Assembly: GCA_934045905.1 (NCBI GenBank)
Contig: OW203763.1
Coordinates: 50,680,194 to 50,744,193, forward strand
Origin: Leuctra nigra
Taxonomy: Eukaryota; Arthropoda; Insecta; Plecoptera; Leuctridae
DNA length: 64,000 nucleotides
Direction of reading: 5' to 3'
The notes below the pieces were generated by a model. The model was not told the DNA's origin. It saw only the letters and a list, made by a program, of their open reading frames with translations, and searched no databases. The stretch's first letter is position 1; each line of letters starts with the position of its first letter. This document shows, one piece after another, positions 54,900 through 63,260 of this stretch. Both the position numbers and the translations under genes were made by a program.

Positions 54900-56930
54900 T
54901 CACAAGTCCATAACTTCCCTTGGTTTCCTTGTGCGTTTCTTAGACGTGTGCTTATAGATCTTAGTGGGAGTGGGTTTCTTCTTCCGTTGAAGTATTTTAC
55001 GAGTGCCTGATGGCGTCCGGGCAGTGACAGGGACCGGAGACGTCTGGGCCACGACTGGGTCCGGAGACGTCTCGGCCGCGACTGGGTCCGGAGACGTCTG
55101 GGCCGCGACTGGGTCCGGAGATGTCTCGGCCGCGACTGGGTCCGGAGACATCTGGGCTGCGACTGGGTCCGGAGACGTCTGGGCCGCGACTGGGTCCGGA
55201 GATGTCCGGGCAGCGACTGGGTCCGGAGACGTCTGGGCCGCGACTGGGTCCGGAGATGTCTCGGCCGCGACTGGGTCCGGAGACGTCTGGGCCGCGACTG
55301 GGTCCGGAGATGTCCGGGCAGCGACTGGGTCCGGAGACGTCTGGGCCGCGACTGGGTCCGGAGATGTGTGGGCCGCGACTGGGTCCGGAGACGTCTGGGC
55401 CGCGACTGGGTCCGGAGATGTCCGGGCAGCGACTGGGTCCGGAGACGTCTGGGCCGCGACTGGGTCCGGAGATGTCTCGGCCGCGACTGGGTCCGGAGAC
55501 GTCTGGGCCGCGACTGGGTCCGGAGATGTCCGGGCAGCGACTGGGTCCGGAGACGTCTGGGCCGCGACTGGGTCCGGAGCGACTGGGTACGCAGTCTCCG
55601 GATCTGGAGACTGCGTTGAGGCGGTGACTGGAGCCTGAGTGCGCGACATTACTGCTATGACGTTATTGTGCGGAGTTGGCTTGATGGGAGGAGGTAGTTT
55701 TTCCTTTTCGAATACTTCTTTAAGTGTGATTAATAAGGGTGGTTCTGTTATGAGACTAGGGCTGTTCAGTGGTGTAAAATCATTCATTTTCACCAGAAGT
55801 GTAGAGTCAGTTTTGCTTATTTCTTCATTAACATGGTCTACAATTACCTTTCCAAGCTTTGCTTTTCCCCAGTGATTAAGGTGCAAGCCCTGCCTTGTAT
55901 AATCTTTTTTCTTAAAAATGTTACTAGTTCTGAGGAATGTGATTTCCGCATCATTTTTTATTTCGATAAGTTTCTCTATTTTGTTGTTGATTGATTCTAT
56001 GAAGCTGTTCTTTTCTGGTTTGTCGTATCTGTCCAGAATGTTAACTATAACAACTTTTGGAATTGGTTTTGAGTTTGTTAAATCTTCTAGCGCAGTTATA
56101 ATGTTGTCCGTTTTGCGACTGCTGATGTTGTTGCTGCCTCCAATGAATACAATCACATCTTTCTCTGTTAGGTTGGAGTTGGCACATTCCTGAATCATGG
56201 CCAGGTTCTCAATGTTGGCGCTAGGCTTAACTATACTCTCAGTCTTTATTTCTCCTACTTGCCTACATGTAATACTGGTTATGTGGTCTCGGAGGTCTCT
56301 TCCATGACTGTCAGACACAATCTTTAGTTTCGTGGGTCTATTTATTTTGATTTTGTGCACGTTCGAATTAACGGTGTCAAAGCGAATTAGAGGCGTTTCT
56401 TCCTCGCTATTTGTCACAGGTTTTGTTATTGTTGGCATCACTGCTGGCAACGCAGTTTGTTCAGTCGGGCAGGTAGAAACCTGTAGCGATGCCGATAATG
56501 AAACATGCTGATGCTGAGTCGGTAAAGCAGTCTTGAGTTCAAGGTCAATTACCTTTTTCTCCAATACATTTATATGGCTCTTTAAGGCTGCTATCTCTCT
56601 TACTAATCCATCAAGCCTAGCTATTACAGCGTCAGTTTCGAAGTCTACATCCTTTGCAATAGATTTCTGTACTGAATACCTGTTATTCGAAGTTCGTCGA
56701 TTCGCGCATGGTGTGTTTGCTTCATTTAGCATGGTGCGGCTCGAGTTCTGCGGATGCAGCCTTTTGTCGGCTCGTGGATTAAACTGTTGGCTATTCACTG
56801 TTTGGGGTTTCACTCTTTCTGTATTCCTTCCGTCCAACCATGCCTTGAACCTAATACATTCTAATAAGTCACTGTTTATTACTGAAGAAGGGGGGGCCCG
56901 ATCTAAAACACACTTCCCCTCGGCGGCCAT
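54900..56930 (-). CDS. CR1-like ORF1: coiled coil, SGNH esterase-like domain, 9-residue repeats
   Basis: This 676-residue product would be the element's RNA-binding or assembly partner. Order: a polar N-terminus; a coiled coil at about 101-135 (REIAALKSHINVLEKKVIDL); an SGNH/GDSL hydrolase-like domain at about 200-370 with block I IVSDSHGRDL (Ser208 in place of the GDS serine), a GGSNN block at 264-268 and the terminal D...H block DYTRQGLHLN (343-352). Then come 21 repeats of SPDPVAA(Q/R/E/H)T at 451-639 and a basic tail (RKILQRKKKPTPTKIYKH ...). Esterase domains in ORF1 are known from CR1-like elements. ATG 56930 (MAAEGKC) is the only suitable start. It ends in TGA in the same frame as ORF2. 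Confidence 0.85.
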   Translation of the reverse strand: MAAEGKCVLDRAPPSSVINSDLLECIRFKAWLDGRNTERVKPQTVNSQQFNPRADKRLHPQNSSRTMLNEANTPCANRRTSNNRYSVQKSIAKDVDFETDAVIARLDGLVREIAALKSHINVLEKKVIDLELKTALPTQHQHVSLSASLQVSTCPTEQTALPAVMPTITKPVTNSEEETPLIRFDTVNSNVHKIKINRPTKLKIVSDSHGRDLRDHITSITCRQVGEIKTESIVKPSANIENLAMIQECANSNLTEKDVIVFIGGSNNISSRKTDNIITALEDLTNSKPIPKVVIVNILDRYDKPEKNSFIESINNKIEKLIEIKNDAEITFLRTSNIFKKKDYTRQGLHLNHWGKAKLGKVIVDHVNEEISKTDSTLLVKMNDFTPLNSPSLITEPPLLITLKEVFEKEKLPPPIKPTPHNNVIAVMSRTQAPVTASTQSPDPETAYPVAPDPVAAQTSPDPVAARTSPDPVAAQTSPDPVAAETSPDPVAAQTSPDPVAARTSPDPVAAQTSPDPVAAHTSPDPVAAQTSPDPVAARTSPDPVAAQTSPDPVAAETSPDPVAAQTSPDPVAARTSPDPVAAQTSPDPVAAQMSPDPVAAETSPDPVAAQTSPDPVAAETSPDPVVAQTSPVPVTARTPSGTRKILQRKKKPTPTKIYKHTSKKRTRKPREVMDL
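55014..55580 (-). repeat. 27-bp coding minisatellite in ORF1
   Basis: Twenty-one units of 27 bp each encode SPDPVAAxT with x mostly Q, R or E. The order Q-E-Q-R recurs, indicating a 108-bp higher-order unit. Because 27 is divisible by three, all six frames stay open over long distances here, which explains several Gly/Trp/Ala-rich frames on the plus strand that are not genes. Confidence 0.95.
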
Positions 56931-56940
56931 CTTCCTAGTT

Positions 56941-57023
56941 TTTTTTCGCGTAGAAACGCACCAAATGAACTTCTGAAATCAAAATTTTTCCGGGGCTATG
57001 CGCCCCGGACAAGCATGATACTG
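56941..57023. repeat. Fragment of Charlie-like hAT MITE (left of E2)
   Basis: CGCGTAGAAACGCACCAAATGAACTTCTG and CCGGGGCTATGCGCCCCGGAC match 46672-46740 of the MITE at 46474. The missing left third of the MITE would lie beyond the CR1-like LINE and was not convincingly found. Confidence 0.65.
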
Positions 57024-57045
57024 CCCAGCAAACACTGTTACATGC

Positions 57046-57350
57046 CAGGCAGCTCCCATGAGATTTGCCAGTTACATGCCAGGGAGGTGCCAGGCATGTA
57101 ACTACGACTGGACAACGGGATGCCAGGCACCTCCCAAGGTAGCTGCCTGGCACATGTCTGGGAGCTGCCTGGCACATGTCCATGGGAGCTGCCTGGCACA
57201 TCCCAGCAGGTGCCTGGCACATCTCTGGGAGCTGCCTGGCAAATCCCAGCAGCTGCCTGGCACATCTCTGGGAGCTGCCTGGCAAATCCCAGCAGCTGCC
57301 TGGCACATCTCTGGGAGCTGCCTGGCACCTCCCAGGTACATCTCTGGCAC
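57046..57350. repeat. E2 left array (GCTGCCTGGCA units)
   Basis: Units of 24-27 bp such as GGGAGCTGCCTGGCACATCTCT and AAATCCCAGCAGCTGCCTGGC alternate for 300 bp. Their half-site TGGCA / TGCCA is the word used in the right array. The associated frames (Trp/Gln/Cys-rich, on both strands) are by-products. Confidence 0.85.
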
Positions 57351-57524
57351 ATTCCAGCGAGTTCAGCTGCCTAAAATTAACGGTTATTTTGAATTTAAAC
57401 TGTAAAAAGTAAACTATAATAGCGATATCTACACGGGTTTTCATCATAATTACATTACGACAAGATATTCACAGAGATTATTACAATTGCGAATAGAATC
57501 TGAAATAAAACGCAAATGGATTAG

Positions 57525-57605
57525 ACGTGATTTCGATGGCAGGACCTCCAGGTGGCAGGCAGACGCGCTATCCAAGGGACCACGATGGCAGCTGAAGGTT
57601 TGGTG
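57525..57605 (-). repeat. Possible degenerate tRNA-derived SINE in E2
   Basis: Read leftwards, GGTCCCTTGGATAGCGCGTCTGCCTGCC resembles the A-box half of tRNA-derived SINEs. The B-box position CCTGCCATCGAAATC is degenerate. Confidence 0.25.
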
Positions 57606-57751
57606 CGTTGAAACATAGGTAGTTGAAACGAGCATTTGAAAGGAGATAGGTTGCGGCTGTTATGCTCACGTAAATAATTGATCCACAAAATTAATATGAA
57701 GTTAAACTAATAGGCAAATTAAAATGTATTATTTTTAAATAAATCAATGTT

Positions 57752-58430
57752 ATGCCTGGGATTGGCACTTCTAGTGTTATCACTATACTTATAGTAATAC
57801 AAACACTGGGCTATTACGACGAAGGAATAACATTACTAGTTCACTATAGTTATGTTATTATAATATATAAAAATTTAAGAATGTTATGTAAAAATGGGTG
57901 CCTAATCTCGAGTTTGTTGAAAATGTTCACCATGCGGAAATGAGCACATTACTTTATCTTTGATAAAACAAAAGATTTCCCTTGGTATCGCATCTAGTCT
58001 CATTTTCACATGCGGCATCAACTCGAGAATAGGCCCCAGCTGGAGCGCCACACTTCTCTCCTCGCGATCGAATTCATTTCACTTCTATTATAAGATTCAC
58101 GCCGAATGAATTACGCCGGTCACGACGAAATCAGAAAAAGACTCCATGGTGCAATGGAGTGCTATCTACTCCTATCTATTTTCCTTCCTTGCAAATATAT
58201 AAAACCTTTTTTCCGTCGCCATTAGCCTCGCTGCAGAACAGTGCGACGTTAAGCCCCAGGCAAAAAAATAAAACCTTGAAGTTCGAGGTGAATAGGTATT
58301 ACCTAATTAAGTTTAGGTTATGCTTAGTTCTTATAGCAAACTAATTTTAGAATTATCTATAAGAGCTACTTGTTATTTTAACAAGTACCTATAGTATGGC
58401 AGTACCTCACAAATATTCAAACTAACTTAC
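57752..58430. other. E2 interior, no recognised gene
   Basis: AT-rich with short frames only. GGTCACGACG and neighbouring GC-richer words near 58110 do not form an identifiable feature. Confidence 0.35.
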
Positions 58431-58436
58431 AAAATG

Positions 58437-59245
58437 AGTTTGAACATTTGGGAGGTCCCCGCCATGTAACAGGGATGTGCCAGGCATGTGCCAGGGATGT
58501 GCCAGGCATGTGCCAGGGATGTGCCAGGCATATGCCAGTTTCATCCCAGGGAGCTGCCTGGCACATCCCTGTTACATGGCGGGGACCTCCCAAATGTTCA
58601 AACTAACTTACAAAATGAGTTTGAACATTTGGGAGGTCCCCGCCATGTAACAGGGATGTGCCAGGCAGCTCCCTGGGATGAAACTGGCATATGCCTGGCA
58701 CATCCCTGGCACATGCCTGGCACATCCCTGGCACATCCCTGGCACCTCCCAAATGTTCAAACTAACTTACAAAATGAGTTTGAACATTTGGGAGGTCCCC
58801 GCCATGTAACAGGGATGTGCCAGGCAGCTCCCTGGGATGAAACTGGCATATGCCTGGCACATCCCTGGCACATGCCTGGCACATCCCTGGCACCTCCCAA
58901 ATGTTCAAACTAACTTACAAAATGAGTTTGAACATTTGGGAGGTCCCCGCCATGTAACAGGTATGTGCCAGGCAGCTCCCTGGGATGAAACTGGCATATG
59001 CCTGGCACATCCCTGGCACATGCCTGGCACATCCCTGGCACCTCCCAAATGTTCAAACTAACTTACAAAATGAGTTTGAACATTTGGGAGGTCCTCGCCA
59101 TGTAACAGGGACCTCCCAAATGCCACCACATTCCTCTCGATAAGGTTTGAACATTTGGGAGCTCCCTGTTACATGGCGAGGACATCCCAAATGTTCAAAC
59201 TCATTTTTTAAGTAGTTTGAACATTTGGGAGGTCCCCGCCATGTA
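58437..59245. repeat. E2 right array with hairpin junctions
   Basis: GAGTTTGAACATTTGGGAGGTCCCC begins units at about 58437, 58617, 58777, 58924 and 59072 (periods 180, 160, 147 and 148). Each unit closes with CACCTCCCAAATGTTCAAACT. Consecutive units therefore meet at a 20-bp perfect stem around ACTTACAAAATG. Units are filled with TGCCAGGCA and CCTGGCACATCC words and differ mainly in how many of these they hold. Confidence 0.85.
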
Positions 59246-59329
59246 ACAGGGAGCTCCCAAATGCCATATCCCAAATGGTCAAACTGGGATGTGCCAGGGA
59301 GGTGCCTGGCATGTACCTTGTTTGCTGGG

Positions 59330-59442
59330 TGGGGGGTCCTCCCCCCAGACCCTTCCTTTGTTTCCGTGAACAATCGTATTTTCCATCATAAGTATTTTAC
59401 GCATCGAGAGAGGTCCGCGAAGTCCAAAATTGGCGACCTCTG
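59330..59442. repeat. Fragment of Charlie-like hAT MITE (right of E2)
   Basis: GGGTCCTCCCCCCAGACCCTTCC through AGTATTTTACGC and TGGCGACCTCTG matches 46756-46894, including the terminal inverted repeat (CAGAGGTCGCCA in reverse). Confidence 0.75.
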
Positions 59443-59876
59443 TTTTAAATGATAGCGCATAAAAATGCATATTTCAGATGATAGTGCCTAAATCCAGCAT
59501 ATTTGGGGGGGTTGATAGTGCACAAGTGCATGCATATTTTAGGGTTTTATACTGCATAGCTATCCTGACCCTAGTAATGATACACGAGGGGTACAATGTA
59601 CCTACCTGCCATCTGCAGGCACCAAACTCTCTTCTAGCCATAGACAAATCCCTAACCGAGCAAATTCCAATGTTATAGCAAGCAAGCATGTAGCCTTTTG
59701 GACTTGGTGAATACTTTCATGAACAATGGGCATTCAAGTATTGTTTGACAGTTAAGCTCTGACAAGATACAAACCGTTTAATGACTGTCTACTCATTCCA
59801 CTTAACTGTTCATGTTTTGCACATTTTGCGAGACATGTATAAAGACATTTTACTTGGCACCACAGCACATGCACCA

Positions 59877-59948
59877 GAGTGGTTCATGTGCTTCATGTGG
59901 TTCATGTGCTTCATGTGGTTCATGTGGTTCATGTGCACATGAACCACA
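59877..59948. repeat. TTCATGTG(G/C) microsatellite ending in a palindrome
   Basis: Seven to eight 9-bp units (GGTTCATGTG, CTTCATGTG) end in GGTTCATGTGCACATGAACC, a perfect 20-bp palindrome. The 60-codon Cys/Ser/Gly frame over it is a by-product. Confidence 0.85.
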
Positions 59949-60458
59949 AGCTAACTCTTTTTTTGAATTGTTCAAGAGAGAGACTTTATTGTAAAAACAC
60001 TGCCATAATAACATGGTTGCCACATGGACACAGTATAATATAAATGAAAATTACGTTATTGTAAATATATAGATGCATAATAACTATGAAGTATCATGAA
60101 AATATGTAGGTAATGAATAGAATGAACGAAACAACAAATATAGTATTAATAATTAATGAAAACTTAAATCTACTGAGTTGAATTCTGGCTATATAAATGA
60201 TTCCTTAAAATTGCTACTGATCCTTTTAAAGCTAATATACTAATTGATTTCATGAAATTCCTATCTAACTTAAACTTAGTACAAAATTGTTTAAAAAAAG
60301 AATATCTGATACCCCGAGTATTGTTGTTATGATCGCTGGGTCCAGACTGGTTACCAACTCAAATGACAAAATTAGCATCACTTTCACAACACGAACAAAA
60401 TCATCGAGGATCAAGAATAATCACACACACAATCAAGTGTTCAACACTTATCTAATAG

Positions 60459-60645
60459 ATTGCAAATCCTTTTATTGATTTTTATTCCAACCATAATAAC
60501 GGCGATATATGACACTGATCTTATTTCACCACCTGAGATTAAGGCCATTGGAAAAATTTGTTTACGAATAGGTATAGGTAGTCTCATTTCTCTCTGGGTT
60601 CTTTATGTAGCTATTATCACATTTAGAGCAAGAAAATCATTTTAG
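60459..60645 (+). CDS. Candidate terminal exon with membrane segments (unrecognised)
   Basis: After an acceptor-like CACTTATCTAATAG, one frame reads 61 codons to a TAG at 60643. The peptide has two hydrophobic stretches (LQILLLIFIPTIITAIY and GIGSLISLWVLYVAIITF), separated by a polar loop (DTDLISPPEIKAIGK) and ending in the basic tail RARKSF, as expected of the C-terminus of a multi-pass membrane protein. No ATG is in frame, so it must be spliced to be real. I cannot name the family, and no upstream exon was identified. Confidence 0.35.
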
Positions 60646-60692
60646 TTTTTGTGTATGTGGTTCTCGTAATAGAATGTAGACACTGTCTACGT

Positions 60693-60718
60693 TCTACGTT
60701 CTACGTTCTATGTTCTCT
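60693..60718. repeat. (CTACGTT)n short tandem repeat
   Basis: GTCTACGTTCTACGTTCTACGTTCTATGTTC follows a GTAGACACTGTCTAC palindrome at about 60677. Confidence 0.8.
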
Positions 60719-61183
60719 TGTAAGTAGAGAGTAGAAAACACGAAAAATAATGAAATAAAGTAAAACAATACACATGAATATTTCCAGCCTTTTCTGAAAT
60801 TTATAAATAAATGAATTAGGTAACACGATGTTGAAATTTTGAAATAATATCATATATTATTTCATTGCTAAAACTAGTAGAAAAAATCAACAAAAAGTCA
60901 CACATTTTATATTTTATATTTTGAAATTTTTGACACCTACATCGAATTTATTATTCTTAAATGGAATGGTTGGAGTAATGATAACGGTCACAACAATTAA
61001 ATAATTATTCGCCGTTTGTCTGACAAATCATTGCTATCGGTGACCTACCTGTGTTCGGGATTAACGTGTGAAATATAACACGTAAAATGTAGGTATAATT
61101 ATCATTCAATTGCTATGATACACATTGCAACCAAAAATATTTCTTTACCTTTATAACATACAGTTTTCAGTTATAAATAATAA

Positions 61184-61319
61184 AATGGTGCATACAGTAG
61201 AGACACACATTGATGTGCTCTTAGCGAGCGTCGAAATCATCTGCTATTCTGCACTAATAATTGTAGACGGGAAACCTGTTCGACATTGTTGTCACATTGA
61301 GAATAAATACACATCGTGA
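61184..61319 (+). CDS. Weak candidate small coding exon
   Basis: A 44-codon frame starting ATG (MVHTVETHIDVLLASVEI) has mixed composition and two adjacent cysteines near its end (RHCCHIENKYTS). It stops at TGA 61317. TACAGTTTTCAG just upstream could be an acceptor. No family resemblance recognised; accidental openness is quite possible. Confidence 0.2.
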
Positions 61320-63260
61320 CATAACCTTGCCGAGATTGACTCAAGAATATTAGATAGCCCGAGATGCTACTATTTACAGTGAATTATTATGGATGCTTAG
61401 AAATGTGTTGCCGATTTCAACAGTTATTCAATTAGCAGAAATATTTTTAAATCTTAAAAAAAAAACATAAATCTTCAAATAAAAATTTAAAAAATAGCAT
61501 AAAAAATAATATTAAGTGAAGTCTTTATCAATACAACAGCGAATTTTCTTATGATAAATTAAATTGTTGGGAAGATTTGTTCATGGCTGTTTTGAATATC
61601 AACATTCTATATTTATGAAAATTTTCATTTACATTTTATCAACTTACAATGAAAATTTAATTTTAGGCCATTTCCAATCATTTTAGACGGTATACACTTT
61701 GCAATAGATAGATTTTTATAAATTAGGTAAGATGATTTAGACAATTCTGAGGTCCGTCTGTCTCCAGTCGTCGTTGATTGCGTAAATGCCGGGGAAACTG
61801 ATGATTATTGTTGACATACAAACTCTCGCTATCAGTGCACTATGTAGGCATAATTATCCATGATGTCTCTTAGGACCCTCCCATCATCCCCTTCCACACC
61901 GTTACTGGAACTCCCAGATGTTTATACTTGCGACTTTAGTCGATTATAGTGCCCCTGGTTTGATGCAAAACTCATAACATTGATGGTGTGAGAAAGCAAA
62001 TTGTGCCTATACCTACCGATCAAGTTAGAAAAAAAGTTTCAAGAGAAAAGTTGCTCGAAATTAAATCTAGTTTAAGCGTCGTTGAGCCAATTTTTAAAAT
62101 TATTAGTTTTATTTACTCAATAATTACGCAACATATAACTACTTATAACTTTAAGGTGATTAAAAATTTCAAATAAGTGGTCAACGCTGCATAATCTGCA
62201 ATTCATTCTCCACAACTTTGTCGCTTTAACATCTAGTCTATCTTCAACGAGACGGGGCGATAACTGCTTTCCAGCCGAGGTCCTCATTCAGAGGCTCTTC
62301 CTTCCCCTTAAGCCATATTAAAATAGAATGTACCTAGATGTAATTAGTATCTATCAATGTATTATGTGGGTAGATACTTATCTAATTTACCTAATAATAT
62401 CAAGCCAGATTAAAATAGATTGTAGAGATGTAAATTAGTACCTAATCAATATATTATGTATTTAGTATGTATAATAACATTACTAGGAAAACGCTCAGTG
62501 TAACGCGTTGATGAGCGAGCACAGAACATGCAACATCCCCAGTCTCGATAAACGACATGGCACAAGACGATTTTCTCTGTGCAACTTTCCAATCTCCATA
62601 GAAATACTCTGGCTGAATATCAGATCCATTGTGTCGTGACTTTCCTACATACTTTTTCCAGCTTTTGACAACCCATACTAAACTCGTAAAATGACAATAA
62701 ATACTTGATTGATTGGGCTTAACATGTGTAAAATTTTAGATTATGTTGGTCTTGAATCTTGATCACCATGTAATATTTGAACTTATTTGGAACATTTTGA
62801 TTGTCGACCAATCTGAAGATATTATTTAAACTTAAACAAATTGGAGGATTTGGTCTTCGTACTGCTAAAGATAATTATTAGTACTGCATCCGATTTACAG
62901 CAAATCCGACGTCCGACGGAAATAGAGCTAATAAATAATATATTATAGATAAGTACCTAGTCAGATGTTACTACAGTACAGACGCACATCACATTACATA
63001 CATACCTTGAAATTTAATTAATCATGAAGTTTTCAGTTCCTTCAAGTATCTGTTGCTATTGTCTTTGTTATTATTACTCTAATTATTCATATGTTTTTTG
63101 TTCCTTAATGTCAATCAATAATTTATCCATGTAGTCGAATTATACATTGTAAAATTTTCCTTTTATTCACATATTTACTTGGCACTGTACCACTTATGTT
63201 AACAAAAGAGTTAAGTGGAAGAGAAGCCACTGGCTTAACTTCGCTCTAAAAGTAAAGATA
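61320..63260. other. No recognised gene
   Basis: AT-rich. The repeat end ACTAGGAAAACGCTCAGTGTAACGCGTTGATGAGCGAGCAC at about 62483-62523 is shared with 28446 and partly with 25373. A short minus-strand stretch near 61945-61890 (YKHLGVPVTV) faintly recalls an RT motif, but the frame is broken. Confidence 0.35.

Larger units (their letters stand above)
51506..56940 (-). mobile_element. Near full-length CR1-like LINE
   Basis: ORF1 and ORF2 are both present, with a 3' UTR of about 350 bp ending in an (AAT)n tail at 51506-51518. A short GTAGAAA at 51499-51505 and again at 56947-56953 may be the target duplication. The host sequence at the 5' side matches the 46474 MITE family. Confidence 0.85.
57024..59329. 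mobile_element. Element E2: TIR element built of TGCCAGGCA arrays
   Basis: The left end CCCAGCAAACACTGTTACATGCCAGG mirrors the right end CCTGGCATGTACCTTGTTTGCTGGG. TG flanks both sides (57022-57023, 59330-59331), and the related MITE at 46750 shows the uninterrupted site (GGCTGGGGGG against ACTG|E2|TGGGGGG). Two arrays of palindromic words lie at 57046-57350 and 58440-59300. The central 1 kb is AT-rich without a recognised gene. The first 14 bases resemble the ends of E1. Confidence 0.75.
51188..59573. mobile_element. 8.4-kb hAT-like composite unit
   Basis: The left end TAGAGACAGGATAGTTATGCAGT mirrors the right end CTGCATAGCTATCCTGACCCTA with few mismatches. GTAATGAT stands on both sides (51180-51187, 59574-59581), an exact 8-bp duplication. 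Subterminal motifs GATAGTGCATATT / TGCATATTTT recur three to four times near each end, as in hAT elements, where they bind transposase. Without the nested CR1-like LINE and E2 the unit would be below 1 kb, so it was probably a MITE enlarged by later insertions. No hAT transposase is visible. Confidence 0.7.

Noticed and set aside
55003..55638. Plus-strand frames of 80-211 codons rich in Gly, Trp and Ala opposite ORF1
   Set aside because: They exist only because the 27-bp unit has no stop in those frames. They start and end with the repeat and have no independent support.
57038..59061. Cys/Trp/His-rich ORFs of 75-170 codons in the E2 arrays
   Set aside because: The reading frames are maintained by the repeat units on both strands and show no conserved domain.
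59812..59994. Cys-Gly-Ser repeat protein
   Set aside because: Translation of the TTCATGTGG microsatellite.
61890..61960. RT-like YKHLGVPV peptide on the minus strand
   Set aside because: Only one short motif, followed at once by a frame change and a stop. Chance cannot be excluded.
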